Assembly: GCF_029051645.1 (NCBI RefSeq)
Contig: NZ_JAACFS010000045.1
Location: forward strand, 1-53,928
Direction of reading: 5' to 3'
Origin: Bradyrhizobium sp. CSA112
GTDB lineage: Bacteria > Pseudomonadota > Alphaproteobacteria > Rhizobiales > Xanthobacteraceae
Length of the DNA stretch: 53,928 bases
Position numbers and translations under genes: made by a program. Positions 8,650 through 17,876 of this stretch are shown here, in pieces (within the stretch, counting starts at the first letter, position 1; each line of letters starts with the position of its first letter). The notes below the pieces were generated by a model, which did not search any database, was not told where the DNA came from, and worked only from the letters and a program-made list of their open reading frames with translations.

Positions 8650-9544
8650 ATGAACAAGCTGCCCCTACAAACCCGCGTCCAGATTCTGACGATGCTCTGT
8701 GAGGGCAGCAGCTCAGCCGGATTACCGGGGTTATAGCGCGACAATCTGGATGGGAAGTCTTCGGGAACATTCCTCCATGAGGCAATACGCACTTCCATCC
8801 TGATTGCCGCGCCGCACGGGGTGTCGATCAATACCGTGACTAAGCTCTTGGTGGACGCTGGTTTGGCCTGCGCCGCCTTCCACGATGAGAAGGTCCGCCA
8901 TGTCCCCGCCATCCGCATCCAATGCGATGAGGTTTGGTCGTTCAGCTACGCCAAGCAGAAGAATGTCAAATTTGCTAAGCGGCTCCGGCCGCTGCTGGCG
9001 ACATCTGGACGTGGACGGGCCTGGACGCCGACTCCAAGCTGATCGTGTCATGGCACGTTGGCGACCGCAGCCAAGACAACGGCATTGTCTTCCTAGGAGA
9101 CTTGGAGGCGCGTCTTGCCAACCGCGTCCAGCTCATCACAGATGGCCACAAAGCCTATCTCAAGGCCGTATCTGCGGTCGATTTCAACGCTGAGTACGCG
9201 ATGCTGAACAAGATATTCGCGACTGACTATGCCGTCCTGGCCGCTATAGCCCTCCCAAGTGCATTGGCGCGATCAAGGAAGCCATCATGGGCAACCCCGA
9301 TCCGAAGCGTAACAGCACCTCATTTGTTGAGCGGCAGAACCTGACCATGCGCATGTCAATGAGGCGGCTTACCCGCTTCACCAATGCGTTCAGCAAGAAG
9401 TTTGAAAACCATTGCCACGCGTTGGCACTCTACTTCTTTTTCTACAACTTCTGCCGCGTCCACAAGACACTTGGCGTCACCCCGGCTATGGTCGCTGCCG
9501 TGACGGATCGTATCATGAAAATGGAAAGCCTTGTTGAGATCATC
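8650..9544 (+). pseudogene. IS1-like transposase pseudogene
   Basis: Reads as one transposase in pieces: MNKLPLQTRVQILTMLCEG, then after an interruption SINTVTKLLVDAGLACAAF, QCDEVWSFSYAKQKNV, NRVQLITDGHKAYL, and SFVERQNLTMRMSMRRLTRF to the C terminus. This is the order of transposases annotated as IS1 family in rhizobia. About 100 bases near 8710-8820 contain foreign sequence, including a 26-base segment also found at 19305, and at least two frameshifts follow. It cannot make an active enzyme. Confidence 0.8.
8732..8757. repeat. 26-base repeat shared with 19305-19330
   Basis: The segment beginning TATAGCGCGACAATCTGG is identical at 19305-19330, where it lies just before an integrase-type transposase relic. 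It may be the terminal repeat of that IS, left here inside the IS1-like gene. Confidence 0.6.
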
Positions 9545-9942
9545 GGCGCGCGGAATGCCCCGGGGCCGCGCGGCAAAGGGCTGGATGAGGCCCATACACC
9601 GTCCGCCTGCCGTTTCGCATCGACCAGGTTGCCCATGGCCGCTGAAGACGGATTGCGTGCAGCCTTCCCTATGCGCCAGATCCGACGGCGCAGCCGCTGG
9701 CTTGCATGTGGTGGTCTGGTTTCGCGATCTGCCCCAAACGTCCGAAGCATGGGTTACGCCGCACTGGAGGCGCGCCAGATCGAGCGCGGCTGTCAGCTTC
9801 TGGCTCAAGCGGTCGATCAGCTTCGTTCGCGGCGATTGTCCTAGTCGCATGCCCTCCAACTGGACCATCAAAATCAGTGATAAATGGCAGTTCTAACCGT
9901 ACCAGGCTCGGTCTATCTCAGGAACGAGAACGGAGAACCGCC
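9545..9942. other. No gene recognised
   Basis: Open frames on both strands overlap heavily but show no known motif. It is probably a decayed gene between two relics. Confidence 0.35.
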
Positions 9943-10356
9943 ATGTATGTGCCCCCCGCCTTTAGAGATGACGAGGTCGAAAGCATCCGCGCGACCATTT
10001 GCTCCGCCGGCCTCGCCAACCTGGTCACGGCCACCGCGGACGGACCGATTGCGACACCCTTGCCGCTCTTCCTCGATGAGACCGAAGGAGAGCACGGAGT
10101 GCTGTACGGGCACTTGGCGAAGGCCAATCCACAATGGCGTTCGGCTCCGACCGGCGAAGCTCTGGCGATCTTCATGGGTCCGGAAGCCTACGTGAGACCC
10201 TCATGGTTCGCGACCAAGCAAGAAACCGGGAAGGTGGTGCCGACATGGAATTACACCGCCGTCCACGCGTAAGGGCCGGTTGAGTTCTTCCAGGAGCCCG
10301 AACGTCTGCTCGAGGTGGTCACGCGCCTAACGAACTCGTTCGCGACAGCGGAATGA
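9943..10356 (+). pseudogene. PaiB-like FMN-binding protein, interrupted
   Basis: The start MYVPPAFRDDEVESI and the segments LVTATADGPIATPLPL, PQWRSA and GPEAYVRPSWF match the PaiB/FMN-binding negative regulator family. The frame runs to a TAA at 10270-10272 in the conserved NYTAVHA-Y-G motif, where Tyr is expected, then continues in frame as GPVEFFQEPERLLEVV. So a nonsense change has split it, and the last third of the family's usual length is missing. The remaining 109-residue product is unlikely to be functional. Confidence 0.75.
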
Positions 10357-10516
10357 AGTTATTGAAGATTGCCAACATCCGATCCCATAGTGGCAGCAGA
10401 CATTATGAACCATCCGAACCGGCATTTTCGCAGAATTCAGATGCTTGCGGCCGACGACGCATGATTCTACCCGGGGACGGCGACTCGGAGCCAGCAAGCT
10501 GGTGGGAATGGCCGAG
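10335..10516. repeat. Non-coding repeat shared with 42787-42964
   Basis: Both copies start with GCGGAATGAAGTTATTGA and show scattered differences and small indels (for example GCCAACATCCGAT here, GGCGATATCTGAT there). The right copy runs straight into the large duplication. The left copy has about 330 extra bases (10517-10845) first. No gene is evident. Confidence 0.7.
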
Positions 10517-10953
10517 CAGGATCACCGACTTCGCGGGAGCAGTCACTGGTGAAGGTCACCGAACATTCCCGAAGGCCAGCTTGCCGGAGCCGGCACTATT
10601 ACGACGCCCATCCGCGGCAGGGCCCTGCAATGCCAACCATTTTGTGATGCTGTCGCGGCGCATAGAGTCCCATCCTATGAACGACGCGCTGGCTCCGGCC
10701 GATCTCATTTCGATGGGAGCGGGATTTGAACTACCGTCCGTCGACCGGCCCTTCATGCTGCTGTCAGGGCGGACTACTTTGTCACGCATCTTGCAGACGA
10801 CGGCCGCCCGCTTCGACCACTAATCAACCAAGTCCTTCGCGCCGGTCGGCGCCGAGGGGCTCTATCCCCGAGCGCAGCACACGGAGAGTCCCTTCAGCGA
10901 GGCTTCGCCGTCCAACTCCCGCTTGCCTGCGGGAAAGGCGGACAGAGGCGCTG

Positions 10954-11253
10954 TCAAGCGGCTTCCGTTGCGGCGGGCTGTTGGGTCTGGCAGTTGGTCG
11001 GACAAACCCGGGCGCAGGCGCCGCAGCCGATACAAGCGCCCCGGTCATTCATCACCATAATCTTCTTTTCGATCTCACCGTCTTCGTCATCGTCGAGATC
11101 GACAAGATCGCCCTCCTCATTGATCCCCTTCAACGTCATGACGTCGCGACCGCAGACCTTGAAACAGCGGCCACAACCGATGCACTTCTTGGGATCAATT
11201 GAGATCAGGTAGTTCGGCGTCCAGTCGCGGCCGTCGCGCGTTGCAAATGACAT
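10954..11253 (-). CDS. fdxB: nif-specific ferredoxin III, second copy
   Basis: A 99-residue ferredoxin with two [4Fe-4S] motifs: CIGCGRCFKVC near residue 24 and CIGCGACARVC near residue 75. This is the FdxB/ferredoxin III pattern found downstream of nifX, where it may donate electrons in cofactor assembly. It is identical to the copy at 43073. It is the last gene of a run that reads nifN, nifX, DUF269, DUF683, fdxB. Confidence 0.9.
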   Translation of the reverse strand: MSFATRDGRDWTPNYLISIDPKKCIGCGRCFKVCGRDVMTLKGINEEGDLVDLDDDEDGEIEKKIMVMNDRGACIGCGACARVCPTNCQTQQPAATEAA

Positions 11254-11268
11254 GATCGGATACCCTTT

Positions 11269-11469
11269 TTAGGCCTTTTCCAGCGCCTTGAGATCCTCGC
11301 GCTTGCGCTCGAGTTCGGCAAAGGCATCGTGCGCCTTCTGCGCCACCGCCATGATCGAGGTCCAGTTGATGGGAAGTTCCTCCGACAAATCATGCAGATC
11401 CATCTTGGCCTTCGTCGCCTTGACCGACAGCTTTCTTATTTCCCCTTTCAGCATTTCAAGGTCGCTCAT
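11269..11469 (-). CDS. DUF683/CCE_0567-type small nif protein, second copy
   Basis: A 66-residue, charged, helical protein (MSDLEMLKGEIRKLSVKA, then AFAELERKREDLKALEKA). It matches the small CCE_0567-like family next to nifX and its associated gene in many diazotrophs. Heptad-like spacing suggests a helical hairpin. Its role is unknown. It is identical to 43388-43588. Confidence 0.85.
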   Translation of the reverse strand: MSDLEMLKGEIRKLSVKATKAKMDLHDLSEELPINWTSIMAVAQKAHDAFAELERKREDLKALEKA

Positions 11470-11478
11470 GAGCTGCTC

Positions 11479-11949
11479 TCAATAGTTGGCCACGTCGGGA
11501 AATTTCCGGGTCATCTCGATGCCGCCTTCGACGTATTTGTCACCCTCGGCGGCGAGCTTTGCGAGATTGTCGAAGCCGAAGCGATGCACATCGCGCAGCT
11601 GCTTGTTCACCACGATCAGCCGGCCGCCGATCAGCACCATGCGGCCAAAGCCTTCGTGGTGCATCTTCAGCATCGGCTGGATCATCACACCGGTCGTCTT
11701 CTCGATCGAGAGCGCGACCGCATTGAAGAACAGCTCCAGCCGCCAGACCGTATCCGGATCGGGATCGCCGACGATCGGCAGCGCGCGCCGTTTCTCCTTG
11801 TCCAGAATATAGGGTTCGAGGAGATCGAGATCGCTCTTGCCGTCCCAGGCGCCATGGACGTCCTGGGCGCGCCAGATCTTGATCAGTTCCCTCACGAATG
11901 GCGCATCGAGCGCGCGATCGGTTTGCACGATATCCGCGGCTTCAGTCAT
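11479..11949 (-). CDS. NifX-associated protein (DUF269), second copy
   Basis: A 156-residue protein of the NifX-associated family, with FVRELIKIWRAQDVHGAWD at the N terminus and RMVLIGGRLIVVNKQLRDV in the C-terminal half. In diazotrophs it always follows nifX and is thought to assist FeMo-cofactor maturation. It is identical to 43598-44068 and starts 8 bases after the nifX stop. Confidence 0.88.
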   Translation of the reverse strand: MTEAADIVQTDRALDAPFVRELIKIWRAQDVHGAWDGKSDLDLLEPYILDKEKRRALPIVGDPDPDTVWRLELFFNAVALSIEKTTGVMIQPMLKMHHEGFGRMVLIGGRLIVVNKQLRDVHRFGFDNLAKLAAEGDKYVEGGIEMTRKFPDVANY

Positions 11950-11956
11950 GTCGTCC

Positions 11957-12352
11957 TCATTCTTCGAAATCGAGCGTGCGCTCCTGGTCCTTTGCCAGTG
12001 CCTTGCGCAGCCAGGGTGGCGGCGTACCCTTCAGCACGTGCTGAAGCTTCTCGACCAGCGCCAGAATGTTCTCGGGCTTGTTCACCTTGATGGGATGTAT
12101 ATTGTTCGCCACTACCCGCGCGGCACCGGAGCCGCCGATGGCAGCGACATAGAGAATGGCGCAATCCTTGATTGCCTCGATCTTGGGCGCGAGCTTGTCC
12201 TCGTTGCCGTCTTCCTTGAGATCGCCGTAGAACTGAACCGCCTTCAGAAATACGTGCCCGCCCGGCCCAACATCATAGATCGCGATGTACTTGGCCCAGC
12301 CAAAGTGCGCATCGACGCGCCTCAAGTCTTGGGTAGCGAATGCGACCTTCAT
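11957..12352 (-). CDS. nifX: NifX cofactor carrier, second copy
   Basis: A 131-residue member of the NifX/NifY/NifB-C-terminal fold (MKVAFATQDLRRVDAHFGWA, GGSGAARVVANNIHPIKV). NifX binds FeMo-cofactor precursors and passes them between NifB and NifEN. The start overlaps the nifN stop by four bases (ATGA), implying translational coupling. It is identical to the copy at 44076. Confidence 0.92.
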   Translation of the reverse strand: MKVAFATQDLRRVDAHFGWAKYIAIYDVGPGGHVFLKAVQFYGDLKEDGNEDKLAPKIEAIKDCAILYVAAIGGSGAARVVANNIHPIKVNKPENILALVEKLQHVLKGTPPPWLRKALAKDQERTLDFEE

Positions 12353-13755
12353 GCAATCGACCCCTCTGTTGCGTCGATGAAGCTACGGCGGCCGGGCTTT
12401 AAGGGCCGTCTCGAGGTCCGCCAGCTATCGGGCGTCGGCTGATGATTTTCCTCTCGGTCGGCGATCACGAGATTGGCGATATTGAAGATCACATCGCGCG
12501 TGCCGCGATAGCCGACGGATAGCTGGTGTCCCGCGCCGATCCGATCGAACATCGGAAATCCCGCGCGATAAAACGGAATCTTCAGCCGCGCCGCCGCTTG
12601 GCGGCCATGCGAATGCGTAATCAGCAGATCGCAATTCCTCGTCCTAGCAAGCTCTTCCAGATCCTCGAGATCGCCGATCAGCACCTCCTTGGTCCCGATC
12701 CGCTCCAGCACCGGCGACGGCGTGGTCGTCACGGCCGCCGTCACCTGCGCGCCCATCTCGTGAAGCATGCTGGACAGGTCGAACAGGAGGTCAGGCTCGG
12801 CACCGATCGCGAGCCTGCGGCCGCCGACATGGAAATGCGCGTCCAGCATCGCATCGCTGAGCTGGCCGCGCTGGCGCCGATATTTTGCTGGCACAGGGCG
12901 GCCACTGATGTCGCTCAGGAAAGCGATGAATTCATCGTTGGGGATGAGGCCGCACAGCCGCTCGAACAAGCGAAACGGCACCCCAGACTTCGCCTGCATG
13001 GCTTCTGCCGCCCGCCGCATCTGCGCACCGATGGCAATGGTCCAGCTGGACCGGCCCATGCCCGCGACTTCGTCAACCCCGATGCCACCAATGGTCGTTG
13101 GCGTAAACTCGTCCGGGATATGCCCGTCCAGCGATCCCGCGAGATCAGGCAGGAAGGATGGCTTCAGGCCGAAATCCTCCAGGATCGTCCTAAGTTCGTC
13201 GAGGTCACCCGGCGTCAGGTGACATCCGGGGAGGACATTCACCCGCGCGGGATCACGCTCCGCCCCGACCGCCGGCGCCTCCACCAGTACCTCGACCATG
13301 CATGCCACTGTCTTTCCCCACCCGTCCTGGAAGGCGTCCTTGAAATCGGGCGTGGAGACAAAGACAAGAGGAAATTTGGCAAGCTGCGGATGCTGCTCGC
13401 GAATCAGCTTGATGTAGCCGTCGACGTCATCGCCATTGGTTTCGGTCACTCCGGTCGAGCAGATCCCGATGATCTCCGGCTTGGCACGATTGTATATGTT
13501 GAGGATAGCCTTCTCGACATTTTCATAACCGCCGAGCACGGTCGCCACCTCGCTCATCGCAGTCGTCTGCAGCGGCACCGCCTCCTTGAAATGCCGCACG
13601 AACAGCGTGAGCCCGAAGGATGTGCACCCTTGCGAGCCGTGCAGAAGCGGCATCGCCCCACGCAGCCCCATGAAGGCGAATGCGCCGCCGATCGGCTGAC
13701 TCATCTTCAGCGGGTTGACCGCGCAGGCCTTCTTCGGCGTGGTGACGATGGCCAT
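12349..13755 (-). CDS. nifN: NifN, FeMo-cofactor scaffold subunit, second copy
   Basis: A 468-residue NifK-like scaffold protein. Conserved parts include AVNPLKMSQPIGGAFAFMGL, LLHGSQGCTSFGLTLFVRHF and ICSTGVTETNGDDVDGYI. It differs from the copy at 44468 by one residue (Lys for Gln in ENVEKAIL). The frame is complete, so the protein could pair with NifE made from the right-hand operon. No complete nifE or nifDK precedes it. Confidence 0.95.
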   Translation of the reverse strand: MAIVTTPKKACAVNPLKMSQPIGGAFAFMGLRGAMPLLHGSQGCTSFGLTLFVRHFKEAVPLQTTAMSEVATVLGGYENVEKAILNIYNRAKPEIIGICSTGVTETNGDDVDGYIKLIREQHPQLAKFPLVFVSTPDFKDAFQDGWGKTVACMVEVLVEAPAVGAERDPARVNVLPGCHLTPGDLDELRTILEDFGLKPSFLPDLAGSLDGHIPDEFTPTTIGGIGVDEVAGMGRSSWTIAIGAQMRRAAEAMQAKSGVPFRLFERLCGLIPNDEFIAFLSDISGRPVPAKYRRQRGQLSDAMLDAHFHVGGRRLAIGAEPDLLFDLSSMLHEMGAQVTAAVTTTPSPVLERIGTKEVLIGDLEDLEELARTRNCDLLITHSHGRQAAARLKIPFYRAGFPMFDRIGAGHQLSVGYRGTRDVIFNIANLVIADREENHQPTPDSWRTSRRPLKPGRRSFIDATEGSIA

Positions 13756-13764
13756 GACGCCGTC

Positions 13765-14201
13765 CTATTCCGCGGCCTGCAGCATGGCAGGCGTCGAGGA
13801 GACCGGCATGGTGGCCAGGATGTCCTCGATCCGCCTCTTGCAGCAGCCACCGAACGCGTTGGTGTGCTGCCTAACTGCCTCGACGCTGGTCAGGCCATGC
13901 GAGCGGATTGCGTCCTCGAGCGTGCCGAGATCGACTTCCTTGCAGAAGCAGACCTTTTTCGCGCGCCGGGTCGTCTCCGGATCGGCGGCGACCTCGGCGG
14001 CCTGCGCGTCCATTTGCGCAATGGCCTTGGCCCGCCAGTTATTGGCGACTTCGTCCCACGGCACCGGCCGGCGCAGTTGCTCCCAGATCGGGTTGAACAG
14101 CGCCTTGTCGATCTCCTCGACCAGCTTCACCATACCGACATAGCCCATGTAGGCGTGGTAGCGCTCCTGGTTGATGTCGAGCCAGGGCATCGCCGCTTTC
14201 C
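13765..14201 (-). pseudogene. nifE: 3' fragment of nifE
   Basis: Matches the last 146 residues of NifE (from AMPWLDINQERYHAYMGYVG). It includes the C-terminal Cys region (KVCFCKEVDLGTLEDAI and GGCCKRRIEDIL). The frame stays open upstream to a GTG at 14286, but those residues do not resemble NifE. It has about 15 differences from the right copy, more than the adjoining genes. It is either a dead relic or a short BFD-like protein. Confidence 0.85.
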
Positions 14202-14322
14202 GCCATGGGTCATCCACTTCGCGGATTGAGCTTGCTGCATGTTTGATTCTCTTTGCATGGGCGTCTGCCCCATCAGCCCGGGCCACGCTGCATTGTCCTT
14301 GATCGAGATCGACCCCGATCAG

Positions 14323-14520
14323 CTATCCACACCACCGGAGGGAGTTTTCCATCAGGTCCAGCGGCTGCCTGAAGGAATCAGAAAGGACGACGCTTGCGCG
14401 CCCCCTCGGGTGGCGCCTGATGCACCCTGGGGATTGCACATTGACCCAAGCAAGGGCAGCGGCGAAAATAACGAAGACCGAGATGACGGCTGCGGAAGCC
14501 AAGAGCGAATCGGTGCGCAT
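14323..14520 (-). CDS. Small membrane protein behind an FNR/FixK-type box
   Basis: A 65-residue product from the ATG at 14520, which has GGAG six bases upstream. Residues about 6-28 form one hydrophobic segment (LLASAAVISVFVIFAAALAW). The rest is polar and rich in Arg, and may be altered by a rearrangement. I do not recognise it. The FNR/FixK box lies about 55 bases before the start, so it is likely induced at low oxygen. The second nifN set lies downstream on the same strand. Confidence 0.5.
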   Translation of the reverse strand: MRTDSLLASAAVISVFVIFAAALAWVNVQSPGCIRRHPRGRASVVLSDSFRQPLDLMENSLRWCG

Positions 14521-14574
14521 GACGATCTCCATTGAAGCTGATGCGAATATATCGCCGTTTCAATAGACGCGTCT

Positions 14575-14588
14575 TTGACCTTGATCAA
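14575..14588 (-). promoter_or_regulatory. FNR/FixK-type box
   Basis: TTGACCTTGATCAA differs from TTGAT-N4-ATCAA by one base. Its distance to the ATG at 14520 leaves room for a start site about 40 bases downstream of its centre, the usual place for activation. Confidence 0.65.
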
Positions 14589-14619
14589 ATGAGGGCAAAA
14601 GAACCAGACGCGACGCGCT

Positions 14620-15060
14620 TCAACTTACGCCCGCAGACAGCGCTTCGGCGCGCGCGGCATCCAACAGGACGACGCCACGCGTAAAGGTGCGGATCACGCC
14701 ATCACGTTCGAGCTTCGTGAAGGTACGACTCACCATTTCGATGGTGAGCCCCAGATAATCCGCGATGTCCAGCTGTTTCATCGGCAGCGGCAGAATTTCT
14801 CCACCACATTCAATTCCACTGAGTCGGTCGCGGCAGCCGATCAGGAAGCTCGCCACCTTCTCTTCGGCGGAGTGCCGTCCGAGCAAGACCATATGTTCCT
14901 GTGCCCGGGCGAGCTCGCGGCCCGCCAACTCATTGATTCGGCGCAACAACCGCGGCCGGTTCTCGGCGAATGTCGCGAACGATGCTCTGGAGATTTGGCA
15001 CAGCGCGACACGGCCGATTGCGAGCGGAAAACTCGTGCTGCGGTAAGCCGGAGAGCCCGA
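14620..15060 (-). pseudogene. 5'-truncated FixK/FNR-family regulator
   Basis: The C-terminal half is well kept. It has a dimer helix (LARAQEHMVLLGRHSAEEKV) and the winged helix with LDIADYLGLTIEMVSRTF, the FixK/FNR recognition region. Upstream the frame continues as AYRSTSFPLAIGRVALC without a start codon, and the cNMP-like sensor domain is mostly missing. There is no N-terminal Cys set as in FNR, which suits FixK. Probably inactive. Confidence 0.75.
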
Positions 15061-15370
15061 GGAAATCGCCCGGCTATTGTCACCGGATTTGAATTGACCG
15101 ACCAGATTATGGCGGTCCTTTGCTTTTGTGATCTGGGACGCGATTTGTCGGCCTCATCGTAAAGTGATAGTGGAACAAACCTGTCTTTGTAGTGATCTCA
15201 ACAGCGCCACATACTCCTGATCGCGATTGTTGGTCTTGCCAAAACATCATTGCCCGAACGCTCAGTAAGCAAGGCTGGAAAAAGGCGCACTTTGACATCG
15301 ATCCGGAAGTCAACCTCTTGCGTTTTATGCCCCGCCAACGCATCTACCGCAGTGCGGTGGCGCCATGCGC
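15061..15370. other. No gene recognised; possible small-RNA leader
   Basis: No frame stands out. It may hold the promoter and 5' part of the candidate small RNA that ends at 15437. Confidence 0.35.
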
Positions 15371-15437
15371 TATCGCTGCCCTCTTGGGCGTTTCCTCCCT
15401 AGACTTGGGCCGCTTGTTCGTTCAAGCGGCCTTTTTT
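15371..15437 (+). ncRNA. Candidate CCUCCC-type small RNA, 3' part
   Basis: A hairpin GCCC-TCTT-GGGC (15378-15389) is followed by single-stranded GTTTCCTCCCTAGACTT and then a strong terminator. The copy at 3701-3766 has GTCC/GGAC in the first stem, so both arms changed together and pairing is kept, while the CCTCCCT stretch is unchanged. This argues for a selected RNA structure. The 5' end is not defined, and I cannot assign a family. Confidence 0.55.
15408..15437 (+). terminator. Rho-independent terminator of the candidate RNA
   Basis: A perfect nine-pair stem GGCCGCTTG/CAAGCGGCC with loop TTCGTT is followed by six T. Confidence 0.8.
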
Positions 15438-15489
15438 CCTGGTCGCCGTTGTGGCGGCGCTCGGCCATTCACTCGGCAAGTCGCTCGCG

Positions 15490-15840
15490 CACACGCCCCA
15501 TATTTTGTTATCGTCTTTACGGCCACGGCCGTCGCGGCCACTGTCTCAGACCCCGCCATGTTCCGCTCCGGTCGGGAGTTCGCTGCCTGGCTCGGCTCGG
15601 CCTGACGCCAAGGCAGAACTCCACGTGTGGGAAGGAAAGGCTCGGCCATATAAGGAAGCAGGGGGGACGCCCATCTCCGGCACTTGCTGATTATTGGGGC
15701 ACGCAACGTCGTCCGGTACCCAAAGGCGCGATCACGGGTCGGAGCGGCCTGGATCGACGCACTACTTGAGTGACGTCGCCCCATAGTCGTTGCAATCGCC
15801 GTTGCCAACAAGTTAAGAAGCTCGGATCATCTGGGCGATG
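15490..15840 (+). pseudogene. IS110-family transposase C-terminal fragment
   Basis: The segments FRSGREFAAWLG, TPRQNST, GKERLGHI and KQG are the hallmark of the IS116/IS110/IS902 C-terminal domain, but they are spread over two frames. A degenerate tail continues towards 16060. The N-terminal RuvC-like domain is missing. Confidence 0.65.
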
Positions 15841-16020
15841 ATGACGACCGGTGAGTTCTATAAGGCTGCGGGGTGAACTGCCAAGCAGGCTGGCCACTTT
15901 AGGTGTGAGGGCAGATGACAGCATGATGGAAACCGGCGGAGCTGGGGATCGAGAAAACCCGAAGAGCTTTAAGCGCAACAAGCGCGAACCCGTTGATGAG
16001 GCCTCGATCCGCGATCTCCA

Positions 16021-16743
16021 TCAGGGCCAGCGGCCATGATATCGGTCGCACCAACAGGCCGTATACATGAACGCACCCGACCGATCTCCAAAACGCTGTC
16101 GAAATCCCTTGCACCCGCGGGGCCGTCTATACACGAAGCTCTCGATGAAACCGTTCTGCATCGGTTTCCCCGGCGCGATGAAGTGCCAGTCGATGACTGT
16201 GTCCTTGCTCCAGGCGAGCATGACATTGCAGGTGAACTCAGTGCCATGGTCGGGTACGATCTTCCGGGCTTGCCGCGTCGCTCGACGATCGCCGTCAGTT
16301 CGCGGGCAACGCGCCGTCCTGAGATCGACGTATCTGGAATAGCCCCAGGCACTCTTTGGTGACATCGTCGACGATGTTGAGGATACGGAAGCGTCGGCCA
16401 TTGGCGAACTGGTCGTGGACGAAATCCAACGACCAGCGTGCATTCGGCGTCGCTTCCAGGATCGGCGCCCGCGTCCCCACAGCCTTGCGGCGGCCACGCC
16501 GCTTGCGGACGGCGAGCCCTTCCTCCCGATAAAGCCGGTAGATCCGGTTGATCCCGACGGCTCTCCCTCCCGCCGCAGCAGGATGAACAGCCGGCGATAG
16601 CCGAAACGCCGCCGCTCGTTGGCGAGATCGCGCAACCGGCCGCGCAGAGCCGCGTCTGGAGGGCGGGTGGAGCGGTAGCGGATCAGGGCCAGAACGAATT
16701 TCAAACTGGAATAAGCCCGTGGGGCAAGGTCACCTTGTTTCAA
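16021..16743 (-). pseudogene. IS3-family OrfB transposase relic
   Basis: Contains RRFGYRRLFILLRREG at the N-terminal side, the DDE-type segment VPDHGTEFTCNVMLAWSKD and FIAPGKPMQNGFIESF near the C terminus. These show an IS3-group integrase core. Two or more frameshifts scramble the middle, and the OrfA partner is missing. Confidence 0.8.
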
Positions 16744-17010
16744 AAGTGCCGCGGGATCGAAAGCTGACCGAGATGGCCCGTTCGCACTGTTAATGTTAAT
16801 GGAATGTCACTAATGCCTTGGGATGTGCGCGACGCTGAAAATCTGCTGTGCGAAGTCTGGGAGCTTTTGCTCGAAAAGTGCAAACAACCCTTCGTAACTT
16901 CAAGCGGCTTGTAAACTGTCAGCTCAAAACCTGCTTCGCTCGCGATTTCGCCATCTCATGGCCAAGGGCATTCACCGAAAAAGCTTCGGTTGGGCTTCTG
17001 ACCATCGACT

Positions 17011-17868
17011 TTATTCGAACTGATCAATAAGTCCAGACTGTTCGATCATCTTCTCCGTCTTGGACCAGGCCTCGCCCGGCATCAGACGGATGATCTTACT
17101 GAAGACCTTGACGAACGCAGCCTTCGCCGCATCGTCGTCGAAATCCTCCGCCTCGTCTGCGGACAGCAGCGGGCGAACATCAGCCATGAAGTTTGGATTG
17201 TTGAGTTTCGTGAACATGCGCTTTTCGGCTTCAGCGCGGGATATCGATATCCCGCCAGCCGCGAGGTATTTGCCCAAGACTTCTACGGTCGTGCTCGCAT
17301 CAAATCCCTCGAAGATATCGAGAGCGTGCGCAATGTCGATCAGGTCCCGCCCCTTATGGCATTGGAGCAGCGCGCGAAGCTTGGTCGAGAGTAATTCTTC
17401 GTTTGAAAACGTCGATATGTCGGCGGTGCCTGTAAACCACGTGTTTTCTACTTTAAATGGCAGAGATTGCGGTGTGTCGTAGGCAGTACGCTCCCGCGTG
17501 TTGATTTCGATCCTCAAGCGGATTGGCGCAGGGTTGCTCTTGTCTTCGGCTTCGACCGAGTATTTGAGCTTGGGCGCAATTTCGTTTTGTACGAATTGCG
17601 GTTCGCCAAACCACGGATTCAGAACTTCGCGAACGCGGTCAACACCGGCCCTATCGGGCCTGCCGTGGTACACGAGGTCGATGTCTTCGGAGTAGCGCAA
17701 CGGCTTTGGAAAATGCAGGTTGTTGAGCGCGGTCCCTCCGAGTTCCGCCTTCAAGAACTCATCCGAAAAGAGCGCGACCAGCGCTCGGCTGATGATCAGG
17801 TCTTGCTCGACCTGCCTTGTTCGACCCATGGCGTTGTCTGCGACCATGCGACAATGTTGAGGGCCGGA
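17011..17868 (-). pseudogene. AbiEii-type toxin (type IV), frameshifted N terminus
   Basis: Nucleotidyltransferase of the AbiE phage-exclusion system. The core GGTALNNLHF and RYSEDIDLV motif is intact, and the C-terminal domain is full length. The natural start (MIPALNIVAWSQTTPW at 17868) is out of frame with the rest because one base is missing near codon 19. About three residues are also absent before the GG motif. A weak start in the downstream frame could still give a product, but function is doubtful. It follows the AbiEi gene, as usual. Confidence 0.75.
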
Positions 17869-17876
17869 ATCATTCG

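Larger units (their letters stand above)
10846..14201. repeat. Large duplication of 42965-46320 (nifE 3' end to fdxB)
   Basis: The two copies are offset by a constant 32,119 bases. I see no difference over 10846-13511. From 13512 to about 13990 there are roughly a dozen substitutions, and 14000-14200 is clearly diverged. Similarity ends at the NifE codons for AMPWLDINQ. Confidence 0.9.

Noticed and set aside
14202..14286. GTG start giving a longer nifE fragment product
   Set aside because: The extra residues do not resemble NifE and there is no ribosome site, so the open frame is probably chance.
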